Origin: Aliihoeflea sp. 40Bstr573
GTDB lineage: Bacteria > Pseudomonadota > Alphaproteobacteria > Rhizobiales > Rhizobiaceae
DNA length: 64,000 nucleotides
Assembly: GCF_024105655.1 (NCBI RefSeq)
Contig: NZ_JAAAMH010000001.1
Coordinates: 584,287 to 648,286, forward strand
Direction of reading: 5' to 3'
Of the stretch, positions 26,764-36,076 are shown one piece after another (the first letter of the stretch is position 1; each line of letters opens with the position of its first letter). A program made the position numbers and the translations under genes. The notes beneath the pieces are model-generated. The model had not been told where the DNA came from, did no database searches, and saw only the letters and a list, made by a program, of their open reading frames with translations.

Positions 26764-28290
26764 ATGTCGAAGCGTGTTGCGATCGCCGGGTTTCTGCACG
26801 AAACGAATACCTTTGCGCCATCCCCCGCCCGCTATGACAATTTCGAACAGGGCGGCGGCTACTTGCCGATCAGTCGGGGGGTGGAAATCCTGGAGCGTTG
26901 CGGGGGCGTAAATCTCGGCATCAGCGGTTTTGTCGAATACGCTGCCAAGGCCGGCTGGGAACTCGTCCCGCTTCTATGGACCGGCGCCATCCCTTCCGCC
27001 CATGTCGAAGAAGAAGCCTATGAGCGCATTGCCGGCGAGATCGCCGATCGCCTGCGCGCGGCCGGGCCCATCGACGGGCTCCTGCTGGACCTTCACGGCG
27101 CGATGGTTGCCGAGCACGTCGATGACGGTGAAGGCGAACTCCTGAAGCGCCTGCGCGCGATCGTCGGCCCGCAAGTCCCGATAGCGGCCAGCCTCGATCT
27201 CCACGGAAATGTCACGCGCGACATGGTCGACGCGGCGGACGTGCTCGTCGCCTTCCGCACCTATCCGCATGTCGACATGGCCGAAACGGGCGTGCGCGCT
27301 GCAGAGCAGTTGGACCGGTTGATGGTTCGCGGCAAGCCCTTTGCCAAGGCCTTCCGCCAACTGCCGTTCCTGATCCCGATCCCGTGGCAATGCACCATGA
27401 TCGAACCGGCGAAGTCGCTCTACGCGGAAGTTAGCCGGACCGAGGGCAGCAAAGTGTCGAGCGCCTCGATCCTGACCGGCTTTCCCGCCGCCGACTTCGA
27501 GGATTGCCGGCCATCGGTCATTGCCTACGCCGACACGCAGGACGAAGCGGATGCCGCCGCGAACGCCCTTGAGCGCGCCTTCCTGGAGCGCGAAAGCCGC
27601 TTCGCGGGCAAGGCCTACGCGCCGCTCGAAGCCGTCGCTGAGGCGCAGCGCATTGCCACCTCTGCCAGCAAGCCCGTCATCATCGCCGATACGCAGGACA
27701 ATCCCGGCGCGGGCGGCGATTCGAACACGACCGGCATGTTGCGCGCGCTTCTTGAGAAAGGCGTTGAACGCGCGGCCATCGGCGTCATCGTCGATCCGGT
27801 CTCGGCCGCCCGAGCGCACGAAGCAGGCGAAGGCGCCGAAATCGAGTTGACGCTGGGCGGCCAGTCAAACGTTCCCGGCGACGCGCCGCTGAAGGCGATT
27901 TACCGCGTCGAGCGGCTTTCGGACGGCCGCTTCAAGGCGACGGGCCCCTATTATGGCGGCGCCGACATGAACCTTGGCCCGTCCGCCTGCCTCTCCATTG
28001 GCGGCGTGCGGATCGTTGTCTCGACCTACAAGGCGCAGATGGCCGACCGCGAGATGTATCGCTTCGTCGGCATCGACCCGGAAGATCAGGCGATCCTCGT
28101 CAACAAGAGCTCGGTCCATTTTCGCGCGGATTTCGAGCCGATCGCGCAAGCCATTCTGGTGGCCACGGCACCCGGGCCGATGGCGCTTGACGCCGCCGAC
28201 CTGCCCTTCACGCGCCTGGCGCCGGGCCTCAGGCTCTCGCCGGGCGGTCCCGCCTTCCAACCTGCGGAGGCTGCCCGCCGCGCAGGCTGA
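26764..28290 (+). CDS. M81-family metallopeptidase (MlrC-like)
   Basis: Predicted zinc-dependent peptidase related to MlrC, which degrades linearised microcystin. The 508 residues show the N-terminal block RVAIAGFLHETNTFAPS, DLHGAMVAE, SLDLHGNVT, FRTYPHVDMAETG, and the middle DNPGAGGDSN, all characteristic of the DUF1485/M81 family and including candidate zinc ligands. The C-terminal MlrC domain begins near residue 300. The gene heads an apparent operon with a peptide ABC importer and M20 hydrolases, supporting a role on imported peptides or cyclic amides; microcystin itself is not implied. Confidence 0.9.
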   Translation: MSKRVAIAGFLHETNTFAPSPARYDNFEQGGGYLPISRGVEILERCGGVNLGISGFVEYAAKAGWELVPLLWTGAIPSAHVEEEAYERIAGEIADRLRAAGPIDGLLLDLHGAMVAEHVDDGEGELLKRLRAIVGPQVPIAASLDLHGNVTRDMVDAADVLVAFRTYPHVDMAETGVRAAEQLDRLMVRGKPFAKAFRQLPFLIPIPWQCTMIEPAKSLYAEVSRTEGSKVSSASILTGFPAADFEDCRPSVIAYADTQDEADAAANALERAFLERESRFAGKAYAPLEAVAEAQRIATSASKPVIIADTQDNPGAGGDSNTTGMLRALLEKGVERAAIGVIVDPVSAARAHEAGEGAEIELTLGGQSNVPGDAPLKAIYRVERLSDGRFKATGPYYGGADMNLGPSACLSIGGVRIVVSTYKAQMADREMYRFVGIDPEDQAILVNKSSVHFRADFEPIAQAILVATAPGPMALDAADLPFTRLAPGLRLSPGGPAFQPAEAARRAG

Positions 28291-28364
28291 CAAGACTTTC
28301 CGACAAGCCGGCGGTAAGACCGGTGCATTTTGACATTGGCGAAATCAATCGAAGAGGGTTACCG

Positions 28365-29987
28365 ATGACATTCCATTCAAACGGCTTTTCTGCCCTGGCC
28401 AACAAGGGACGATCCATAATGCTGGCGGCCGCGCTGGCCGCCTCAACGGCGATCGTGCCGGCAGGAGCTGCGCTCGCGCAGGATGCCGAGACGATCACGG
28501 CCGTCATGCATTCGGGTCTGCGCGTCCTCGACCCGATCATCACCACCGCGCACATCACCCGCAACCACGGCTACATGATCTATGACGTGTTGATCGCGGT
28601 GAACGAGAACTTCGAGGTTCAGCCGCAGATGGCCGATTACGAGGTTTCCGAGGACGGCCTCACCTACACCTTCACCCTGCGCGACGGCTTGATGTTCCAT
28701 GATGGCGAACCGGTGACGGCCGCCGATGCCGTCGCCTCGCTGAAGCGCTGGGGCGAGCGCGATTCCGGTGGTCAGCTGATCTTCGACGTGACCGAAAGCC
28801 TGGAAGCGACCGACGACAAGACGATCACCTGGTCGCTGAGCGAGCCGTTCGCGCCACTGCTCGACATTGTCGCCAAGCAGTCAGCCGTTCCCCCCTTCAT
28901 CATGCCTGCGCGCGTGGCCGAGACGTCGGCGGACGAGGCGATCACCGACTATACCGGCTCCGGCCCCTTCACCTTCGTCGAGGAGGAATTCGAGCCGGGC
29001 GTGTCGGTCACCTACGAGAAATTCGCCGATTACGTACCGCGCGAGGAGCCTGCGAACTGGATGGCGGGCGGCAAGGTCGTCAATGTCGACCGCGTGGTCT
29101 GGATGACGATGCCTGACGCACAGACCGCCATCAACGCGCTCGTCTCCGGCGAGATCGACTATCTCGAACAGACACAGATCGACCTTCTGCCGATCCTGGA
29201 GGCAAGCCCCGATGTGGTGGTCGAGGTGCGCGATCCGCTCGGCTACCAGACCATGGGCCGGATGAACTTCAAGCATCCCCCTTTCGATGACGAGAAGATC
29301 CGCCAGGCTGCGCTGATGGCGATGGGACAGGAATCGGTTCTGGCGACGCTGATCGGCAATCCGGAATATTACTCGATTTGCGGCGCCATCTTCGGCTGCG
29401 GCACGCCGCTCGCATCGGAAACCGGCAGCGAGACCTTGAAGGCTGGCGGTGATCCCGAAGCCGCCCGCGCGCTTCTGGAGGAAGCCGGCTACGACAACAC
29501 GCCGGTCGTCCTGATGCAGCCGACCGACGTGACGACGCTGACCGCACAGCCGGTCGTGGCCGCCCAGCAGCTTCGCGAAGCCGGCTTCAACGTCGACATG
29601 CAAGCCATGGACTGGCAGACGCTGGTCACCCGCCGCGCCAGCCAGGCGGCGCCGGCAGATGGCGGCTGGAACATCTTCTTCACAAACTGGATGGTTCCGG
29701 AAATCTCCTCGCCGCTGATCAATCCCATGGTCAACGGGCGCGGCGACGACGCTTGGTTCGGCTGGCCGGAGGATCCGGAACTGGAAGCCCTGCGCGACGA
29801 GTTCATCGCCGCGAGCGACGCCGAGGCGCGGGCCGAAGTCGCCGAGCGTATCCAGGCGCATGTCATCGAAACGGTGAACTACGTTCCGCTCGGGCAGTAT
29901 CTGACCGTTCAGGCACGTCGCGCCAACATCGTCGACATGATCCCGTCGCCGGTGCCGGTCTTCTGGCAGATCGACAAGTCGGAGTAG
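28365..29987 (+). CDS. ABC transporter substrate-binding protein, peptide family 5
   Basis: Periplasmic solute receptor for a Dpp/Opp-type importer. A signal peptide of about 38 residues ends near AALAQD, followed by an SBP_bac_5 domain (about 65-460) with LRDGLMFHDGEPVTAADAVAS (in part) and YTGSGPFTFVEEE. Length 540 residues. ATG 28365, after GAAGAGGG, is preferred over 28323. The ligand (peptide or other oligomer) is unknown. A strong hairpin after the gene may protect its message. Confidence 0.9.
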   Translation: MTFHSNGFSALANKGRSIMLAAALAASTAIVPAGAALAQDAETITAVMHSGLRVLDPIITTAHITRNHGYMIYDVLIAVNENFEVQPQMADYEVSEDGLTYTFTLRDGLMFHDGEPVTAADAVASLKRWGERDSGGQLIFDVTESLEATDDKTITWSLSEPFAPLLDIVAKQSAVPPFIMPARVAETSADEAITDYTGSGPFTFVEEEFEPGVSVTYEKFADYVPREEPANWMAGGKVVNVDRVVWMTMPDAQTAINALVSGEIDYLEQTQIDLLPILEASPDVVVEVRDPLGYQTMGRMNFKHPPFDDEKIRQAALMAMGQESVLATLIGNPEYYSICGAIFGCGTPLASETGSETLKAGGDPEAARALLEEAGYDNTPVVLMQPTDVTTLTAQPVVAAQQLREAGFNVDMQAMDWQTLVTRRASQAAPADGGWNIFFTNWMVPEISSPLINPMVNGRGDDAWFGWPEDPELEALRDEFIAASDAEARAEVAERIQAHVIETVNYVPLGQYLTVQARRANIVDMIPSPVPVFWQIDKSE

Positions 29988-30005
29988 CGGCTTTCAGCCG
30001 TCTGG

Positions 30006-30032
30006 GGCCCCCGGCATCTGATGCCGGGGGCC
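30006..30032 (+). terminator. Intra-operon hairpin between binding-protein and permease genes
   Basis: GGCCCCCGGCA (30006-30016) pairs with TGCCGGGGGCC (30022-30032) around a five-base loop. The stem is followed by TTCAAATC, with no T-run. In ABC operons such hairpins stabilise the binding-protein message or partly terminate transcription, raising receptor over membrane components. Confidence 0.65.
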
Positions 30033-30066
30033 TTCAAATCCCAGTCTTCCAAGGATCATTGAGCCC

Positions 30067-31008
30067 ATGCTCGGCTATGTCATCCGGCGCATCCTCGCCA
30101 TCATTCCGGTGATGGTGATCGTCGCGATCTTCGTCTTTCTGCTTCTGCGCCTGACGCCGGGCGACCCCGCCGCGATCATCGCCGGCGATTCCGCCACGCC
30201 CGCTCAGCTCGAACGCATTCGCGAGTCGCTCGGACTTGCCGAGCCGCTGCACATCCAGTTCGTCACCTGGGTCGGCCAGCTCGTGCAAGGCAATCTGGGA
30301 ACCTCGATTATCTCCAACCAGCCGGTCACGCGCCTCATCGGGCAGCGCATATGGCCGACGCTGCAGATCGGGACCTTGACGATCATCCTCTCGGTTCTGA
30401 TCGCCGTGCCGCTCGGCGTTCTCGCCGCATGGCGGCACCGGACCTGGGTCGACTATGCCGTCATGACCTTCTCGGTTCTGGGCTTTTCCATACCCGTCTT
30501 CGTCATCGGCTACCTCTTCATCAAATTTTTCGCGATCGACCTGCGCTGGCTTCCCGTCCAGGGCTACACCTCGCCCTCCGAAAGCGTGCAGGGCTTCCTG
30601 TCGCGCGCCGTTCTGCCCTGCCTGACGCTCGCCACCATCTATGTCGCGCTGATCGCCCGAATGACGCGTGCGAGCCTTCTCGAAGTGCTCGGCGAGGATT
30701 ATGTCCGCACCGCCCGCGCCAAGGGCGTCAAGGAGCACATCGTCCTGTTCCGGCATGCGCTTCGCAACGCTGCCGTGCCGATCTTGACCATCATCGGCAC
30801 CGGCTTCGCGCTATTGATCTCGGGCGTCGTGGTGACCGAAAGCGTCTTCAACATTCCCGGCATCGGCCGCCTCACCGTCGACGCGATCCTCGCCCGCGAC
30901 TACCCCGTCATCCAGGCGATGATCCTCCTGACGAGCGCCATCTACGTCTTCGTCAACCTCCTGATCGACCTCTCCTACACGCTCTTCGACCCGAGGATTC
31001 GCTACTGA
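30067..31008 (+). CDS. Peptide-type ABC transporter permease (DppB-like)
   Basis: Inner-membrane permease, 313 residues, with about six transmembrane helices. The start MLGYVIRRILAIIPVMVIVA is typical of DppB/OppB, and LTPGDPA is the conserved periplasmic segment. The EAA loop ...DYVRTARAKGVKEHIVLFRHALRNA (in part) couples to the ATPase. The stop overlaps the start of the next permease (TGATG at 31006-31010). Confidence 0.93.
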   Translation: MLGYVIRRILAIIPVMVIVAIFVFLLLRLTPGDPAAIIAGDSATPAQLERIRESLGLAEPLHIQFVTWVGQLVQGNLGTSIISNQPVTRLIGQRIWPTLQIGTLTIILSVLIAVPLGVLAAWRHRTWVDYAVMTFSVLGFSIPVFVIGYLFIKFFAIDLRWLPVQGYTSPSESVQGFLSRAVLPCLTLATIYVALIARMTRASLLEVLGEDYVRTARAKGVKEHIVLFRHALRNAAVPILTIIGTGFALLISGVVVTESVFNIPGIGRLTVDAILARDYPVIQAMILLTSAIYVFVNLLIDLSYTLFDPRIRY

Positions 31009-31892
31009 TGGCCGCTCAACCGCAACCGACCTCCGCCATGCAGGTCGTGCTTGGCGCGATCCAGCTTCCGCGCAACTGGCGCCTCGGCATCGGACCGATC
31101 CTCGCTGCCATCGTCCTCGCCGTGATCGTGCTCGCGACCGTAACCGCGTATCTGTATGTGCCGCACGATCCGATGAGCATGAACGCGCTGGAACGCCTCA
31201 AAGGCCCGACCGAGACCTTTTGGCTGGGAACCGACCCCTACGGCCGCGATCTCTTCTCGCGCGTCATGGTCGGCGGTCAGGTCTCGCTGTTGATCGGCAT
31301 CGGCGCGGCCATCGTCTCGGTCTTCATCGGCTTGATGATCGGCCTCGTCTCGGGCTTCTTCCGCCTGGCGGACGCCATCATCATGCGCATCATGGATGCA
31401 CTGATGGCGATCCCCTCGATCCTGCTCGCCATAGCGCTGGTGGCGCTCAATGGGCCGAGCATCTGGTCGGTGATCTTCGCCATCACCCTACCCGAGATTC
31501 CGCGCGTCGTCCGGCTGGTTCGCTCTGTCGTCCTTTCGGCGCGTGAGGAGCCCTATGTCGAGGCCGCGATCGCGCTCGGCTCCTCCATGCCGAAGATTTT
31601 GTGGAAGCACCTGATGCCGAACACGCTCGCGCCGCTCATCGTCCAGGGCACCTATATCTGCGCCTCGGCGATCCTGACGGAAGCGATCCTCTCCTTCCTT
31701 GGGGCCGGCGTTTCGACCGAGATTCCCACGTGGGGCAACATCATGGCGGAAGGCCGCCTGTTCTTCCAGATCAAGCCGGAGCTGATCTTCTGGCCCGGCC
31801 TCATGCTGTCGCTGTGCATCCTGTCCATCAATCTCCTGGGCGATACCGCGCGCGATCTGCTCGATCCACGCCTCAAGAAGCGGGAGGCGTAA
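31008..31892 (+). CDS. Peptide-type ABC transporter permease (DppC-like)
   Basis: Second membrane subunit, 294 residues. An N-terminal helix (about 27-50), the conserved WLGTDPYGRDLFSRVMVGGQ region and the EAA loop ...YVEAAIALGSSMPKILWKHLMPN (in part) mark DppC/OppC. ATG 31008 overlaps the preceding TGA, so translation is coupled. The reading frame also extends upstream as an out-of-family sequence inside the previous gene; that part is not coding. Confidence 0.93.
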   Translation: MAAQPQPTSAMQVVLGAIQLPRNWRLGIGPILAAIVLAVIVLATVTAYLYVPHDPMSMNALERLKGPTETFWLGTDPYGRDLFSRVMVGGQVSLLIGIGAAIVSVFIGLMIGLVSGFFRLADAIIMRIMDALMAIPSILLAIALVALNGPSIWSVIFAITLPEIPRVVRLVRSVVLSAREEPYVEAAIALGSSMPKILWKHLMPNTLAPLIVQGTYICASAILTEAILSFLGAGVSTEIPTWGNIMAEGRLFFQIKPELIFWPGLMLSLCILSINLLGDTARDLLDPRLKKREA

Positions 31893-31895
31893 CCC

Positions 31896-33569
31896 ATGCT
31901 GTTCCGCAATCGCCAGTTCGACGATAAGCCGGTCGCGCTTGAAATTCTCGGCCTTTCCGTCGCCACGACGGGCGACGATTCCGTTCCCATCCTCAACACG
32001 ATCGACGTCACCATTCGGCAGGGTGAAACCGTCTGCCTCGTCGGCGAGAGCGGATCGGGCAAGTCGGTGACATCGCTCGCGATCATGGGCCTCTTGCCCA
32101 AGGGGGCGCTCGAGGTCACAGCCGGCCGCATCGAGCTGGACGGCCAGAACCTTCTCGATCTCGACGCTTCGCAGATGCGCGAATTGCGCGCCCAGCGCAT
32201 TTCGATGATCTTCCAGGAGCCGATGACCGCGCTCAACCCGGTGATGAAGGTCGGCGCCCAGATCGAGGAAGTGCTCGACAGCCACACCAAGCTGCCCACG
32301 CGAGAGAAGAAGCGCCGCGTGATCGACATCATGGAGCAGGTGCACCTGCCCGACGTCGAGCGCATCTACAGCTCCTACCCGCACCAGCTTTCCGGCGGCC
32401 AGCGCCAGCGCATCATGATCGCCATGGCGCTGATCCTGGAACCCAAGCTTCTGATCGCCGACGAGCCGACGACCGCGCTCGACGTGACCACACAGAACCA
32501 GGTCCTGAAGCTGATCGCAGAGCTGCAGGAGAGCCACGGCACGGCCGTTCTCTTCATCACCCACGACATGGGCGTCGTCGCCGAGATCGCCGACACGGTC
32601 TACGTCATGCGCAATGGCGACATCGTCGAGAGCGCCGCGGTCGAAACGCTCCTGCGCGTGCCGCAAAAGGACTATACGCGCCGGCTTCTCGAAGCCGTGC
32701 CGAGCCTCGCGCCGCGCGATGCCCGCCCCGAAAGCTGGGCCGATCCGGTGCTGTCGGTCGATGGCCTGACCAAGATCTACAGCACGCGCGGCTTGTTCAA
32801 GAAGGGCCGGGAAACACGGGCCGCGCAGGAGGTGAAATTCCGCATTAAGCCGGGCCGCACCCTGGGCATCGTCGGCGAAAGCGGATCGGGCAAGTCGACC
32901 GTCGCGCGCTGCGTCATGCGGCTCATCGATCCGACCGAAGGACGCATAAAGGTCGGTCAAACCGACATCGCCATGCTCGGCCGCAGCGAATTGCAACCGC
33001 ACAGGAAGCACATCCAGATCGTCTTCCAGGACCCGTTCCGCTCGCTCAACCCGCGCTGGACAGTGGGAGACAGCTTGATCGAAGGGCCGCTGAATTTCGG
33101 TCAATCGCGCAAGAACGCTCTCGACCACGCCCGGGAGCTGATGGAACTCGTCGGCCTTCCCGCCGACGCGCTCGGCCGCTACCCCCATCAATTCTCAGGC
33201 GGCCAGCGCCAGCGCATCGCCATTGCCCGCGCCATCGCCATGCGGCCCGACATTCTCGTCGCCGACGAGGCGGTGTCGGCGCTCGACGTGTCGGTCCAGG
33301 CGCAGGTGCTCAAGCTCCTCGACGAATTGCAGGAAAAGCTCGGCATCGCGATCCTCTTCATCACCCACGACCTGCGCGTCGCCGCTCAGATCTGCGACGA
33401 GGTCGTCGTCATGCAGCACGGCCGCATCGTCGAGCACGACACCGCCGAAAACGTTCTCTCCCAGCCGCGCCACGAGTATACGCGCGCGCTGATCGAGGCG
33501 GCGCCCGGCCGCCACTGGGACTTCGCCAATTTCAGGGAGCTTTCCCTGCGCCCGACCGAGACGGCCTGA
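31896..33569 (+). CDS. Fused double ATP-binding protein of the peptide ABC importer (DppD-DppF)
   Basis: Single 557-residue chain holding two ABC ATPase domains, equivalent to DppD and DppF. Domain 1 (about 8-265) has GESGSGKS, LSGGQRQRI and the Walker B LIADEPTTALD. Domain 2 (about 285-545) has a second GESGSGKST, FSGGQRQRI and ILVADEAVSALD, where Glu-Ala replaces the usual Glu-Pro. Oligopeptide C-terminal segments follow each domain. It begins 3 bases after the DppC-like gene. The fusion is common in rhizobia. Confidence 0.94.
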   Translation: MLFRNRQFDDKPVALEILGLSVATTGDDSVPILNTIDVTIRQGETVCLVGESGSGKSVTSLAIMGLLPKGALEVTAGRIELDGQNLLDLDASQMRELRAQRISMIFQEPMTALNPVMKVGAQIEEVLDSHTKLPTREKKRRVIDIMEQVHLPDVERIYSSYPHQLSGGQRQRIMIAMALILEPKLLIADEPTTALDVTTQNQVLKLIAELQESHGTAVLFITHDMGVVAEIADTVYVMRNGDIVESAAVETLLRVPQKDYTRRLLEAVPSLAPRDARPESWADPVLSVDGLTKIYSTRGLFKKGRETRAAQEVKFRIKPGRTLGIVGESGSGKSTVARCVMRLIDPTEGRIKVGQTDIAMLGRSELQPHRKHIQIVFQDPFRSLNPRWTVGDSLIEGPLNFGQSRKNALDHARELMELVGLPADALGRYPHQFSGGQRQRIAIARAIAMRPDILVADEAVSALDVSVQAQVLKLLDELQEKLGIAILFITHDLRVAAQICDEVVVMQHGRIVEHDTAENVLSQPRHEYTRALIEAAPGRHWDFANFRELSLRPTETA

Positions 33570-33599
33570 GCGCCGCCCCCACGAGACAAGGAGACCGAC

Positions 33600-34760
33600 A
33601 TGCCGACATTGCCGCGGATTGCCGAATACGCTGACGAACTGACCGCCATGAGGCGCGATTTCCACGCCAATCCCGAGATCGGCTTCGAGGAGACGCGCAC
33701 GGCCGGCATCGTCGCCGAGAAGCTGAAGTCGTGGGGCATCGAGGTCCACACCGGCCTCGGCAAGACCGGCGTCGTCGGCGTTCTCCAGGGCAAGGGCGGC
33801 AGCGAGCGCGCGGTCGGCTTGCGCGCCGATATGGACGCGCTGCCGATGGACGAGGAAACGAACCTCCCCTGGCGCTCGACCGCGCCCGGCAAGTTCCACG
33901 GCTGCGGCCATGACGGCCACACGACGATGCTGCTCGGCGCCGCGCGCTACCTTGCCGAAACGCGCGACTTTTCGGGCAAGGCCGTCTTCATCTTCCAGCC
34001 GGCCGAGGAAGGCCTTGGCGGCGCGCGCGCCATGCTCGCCGACGGCCTCTTCGAGCAGTTTCCCTGCGACGAGATCTACGGGATGCACAACAACCCGCTC
34101 GCCGCTCCGAACAAGGTCGGCGTCAAGCCCGGACCAGCCATGGCCGGTTCCACCTTCTTCGACATCCATGTGAAGGGCGTCGGCAGCCACGGCGCGATGC
34201 CGCATCATTCGAAGGACCCGATCGTCGCGGTCACCTCGCTCGTCCAGTCGCTGCAGTCGATCGTCAGCCGCAATGTCCCGGCGGTGAAGCCGGCCGTCCT
34301 GTCGGTCACGCAGATCCATTCCGGCTCGGCCTACAATGTCGTGCCCGACAAGGCGGTCATCTGCGGCACGATCCGCTATTTCGACGACAAGGTAAAAGAG
34401 CTGATCCACGCCCGCATCCGCGACATGTGCGAGGGCTATTCGAAGATGTTCGGCATCGAGGTCGAACCGGATTTGCGCGAAATCTTCACCGTCCTGATGA
34501 ACGACGACAAGCTCTCCGAAGCCTATCTGGACGCCGCGTCCGACATCGTCGGCGTCGACAACATCACCCACGAAAACGAACTGGTGATGGGCTCGGAGGA
34601 TTTTGCCGACATGCTCAAAGCCGTCCCCGGCGCCTACTGCACCATCGGCCATGGCGGCGACGTACCTGTCCATAATCCCGGCTTCGTTTTCGACGACGCG
34701 ATCCTGCCCGTCGGCGCCAGCGTCATGGCTCGGATCATCGAGAAGCGCCTCCCGCTCTAG
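33600..34760 (+). CDS. M20 amidohydrolase (hippurate hydrolase/IAA-amino acid hydrolase-like)
   Basis: Cytoplasmic metal-dependent hydrolase cleaving N-acyl or peptide-like amides. The 386 residues show RRDFHANPEIGFEE, GLRADMDALPM, HGCGHDGHTTMLLGAA (metal ligands C and H), QPAEEGLGGA and the dimerisation domain VKGVGSHGAMPHHSKDP. The arrangement is that of the M20D amidohydrolases. GGAG precedes the ATG. It is the fifth gene of the peptide operon and is inferred to process imported substrates. Confidence 0.93.
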   Translation: MPTLPRIAEYADELTAMRRDFHANPEIGFEETRTAGIVAEKLKSWGIEVHTGLGKTGVVGVLQGKGGSERAVGLRADMDALPMDEETNLPWRSTAPGKFHGCGHDGHTTMLLGAARYLAETRDFSGKAVFIFQPAEEGLGGARAMLADGLFEQFPCDEIYGMHNNPLAAPNKVGVKPGPAMAGSTFFDIHVKGVGSHGAMPHHSKDPIVAVTSLVQSLQSIVSRNVPAVKPAVLSVTQIHSGSAYNVVPDKAVICGTIRYFDDKVKELIHARIRDMCEGYSKMFGIEVEPDLREIFTVLMNDDKLSEAYLDAASDIVGVDNITHENELVMGSEDFADMLKAVPGAYCTIGHGGDVPVHNPGFVFDDAILPVGASVMARIIEKRLPL

Positions 34761-34818
34761 TCGTCTGACCCCTGCCGTTTCCCCCGCCGAGGAAGGGAAA
34801 GCGCGACGCCGACGACCT

Positions 34819-34902
34819 CCCTCCCCCTTGTCGCGTGGGGAGGGATGAAGGGTGGGGGTCACTTGAGAGAAAACCGCCGACCAAGACCCCCAAGGTGACC
34901 CC
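34819..34902. repeat. Palindromic C/G-run element and inverted repeat between the M20 genes
   Basis: CCCTCCCC (34819-34826) pairs with GGGGAGGG (34837-34844) around a 10-base loop. Further on, GGGGTCACTTG (34855-34865) is inverted as CAAGGTGACCCC (34891-34902) with one inserted base, ending directly at the ATG of the second M20 gene. It resembles the short C-rich/G-rich palindromes scattered through rhizobial genomes. It could act as a hairpin that influences translation of the downstream gene, because the second arm holds the ribosome site AAGGTG. Confidence 0.5.
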
Positions 34903-36033
34903 ATGAACCTCAACGCCCTGCCCTTCGACACCGACACCATGCTGAAGGGCCTCAAGCCCTGGATCGAGTGCGAGAGCCCAACCTTCGATGCGGCCGCCGT
35001 CGACCGGATGATGGATCTTGCGAGCTACGATCTGGCCGCTGCCGGCGCCGAGATCGAGCGCATTCCCGGCCGCATGGGGTTTGGCGGCTCGGTCCGCGCT
35101 CGCTTCCCGCACAAGGATTTCGGCAAGCCCGGTATCCTGATCTCCGGCCATCTCGACACCGTCCACCCGGTCGGCACACTCCAGAAGCTGCCGTTCCGCC
35201 GCGAGGGCAACAAGGCCTATGGTCCCGGCATCCAGGACATGAAGGGCGGCAATTTCGTCGCCGTCGAGGCGATCCGCCAACTGGCGCTCGCCGCCATCGA
35301 CTGCCCGCTGCCGGTCACCGTCCTGTTCACGCCCGACGAGGAGGTCGGTACGCCTTCGACGCGCGAATTGATCGAGATGGAGGCGCGCAAGAACAAGTAC
35401 GTGCTCGTGCCCGAACCGGCCCGCCCCGACGGCGGCGCCGTCACCGGCCGCTACGCCATCGCCCGCTTCAACTTGAAGACGGAAGGTCGCCCGAGCCACG
35501 CTGGCTGGGCGCTCGGCGAAGGCCGCTCGGCCATCGCGCTGATGGCAAAGAAGCTGCTCCAGGTTGAACAGATGACCACCGACGACTGCACCTTCTCCGT
35601 CGGCGTCATCCATGCCGGCCAGTGGGTCAATTGCGTCTCGTCCGAATGCCACGCCGAGGCGTTGTCGATGGCCAAGCGGCAGGACGATCTCGACCGCGGC
35701 GTCGAGGCGATGCTCGCCATGTCGAGCGAGGAGAACGACGTTCGCTTCGACGTGACCCGCGGCGTCACCCGTCCCGTGTGGGAGCCGGACGCCGGCACGA
35801 TGGCGCTCTACGAGATCGGCCGTCAGGTCGCCGCCGACATAGGATTCGACCTGACCCACGGCAGCGCCGGTGGCGGATCGGACGGCAATTTCACCGGAGC
35901 ACTCGGCATCCCCACGCTCGATTCCATTGGTGTGCGCGGCGCGGGACTGCACACGTTGAACGAGCACATCGAGAGCGACAGCCTCGTCGAGCGCGCGCGT
36001 CTGATGGCGGGGCTCCTGATGCGGCTCGAATAG
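34903..36033 (+). CDS. M20 metallopeptidase (carboxypeptidase G2/ArgE-like)
   Basis: Zinc-dependent peptidase of the glutamate carboxypeptidase type. The 376 residues show GHLDTVHPVG and GPGIQDMKGG (metal-binding His and Asp), TPDEEVGTPST (catalytic Glu pair), EPARPDGG, and the dimerisation domain with GRPSHAGW. A final metal-ligand His is in GLHTLNEH. It probably ends the peptide operon. The substrate is unknown; with the adjoining M20D hydrolase it would release amino acids from imported conjugates. Confidence 0.92.
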   Translation: MNLNALPFDTDTMLKGLKPWIECESPTFDAAAVDRMMDLASYDLAAAGAEIERIPGRMGFGGSVRARFPHKDFGKPGILISGHLDTVHPVGTLQKLPFRREGNKAYGPGIQDMKGGNFVAVEAIRQLALAAIDCPLPVTVLFTPDEEVGTPSTRELIEMEARKNKYVLVPEPARPDGGAVTGRYAIARFNLKTEGRPSHAGWALGEGRSAIALMAKKLLQVEQMTTDDCTFSVGVIHAGQWVNCVSSECHAEALSMAKRQDDLDRGVEAMLAMSSEENDVRFDVTRGVTRPVWEPDAGTMALYEIGRQVAADIGFDLTHGSAGGGSDGNFTGALGIPTLDSIGVRGAGLHTLNEHIESDSLVERARLMAGLLMRLE

Positions 36034-36076
36034 ATCCAGCCCACACGCTTCGAGCAAAGGGCATATCTTGGCTCGG

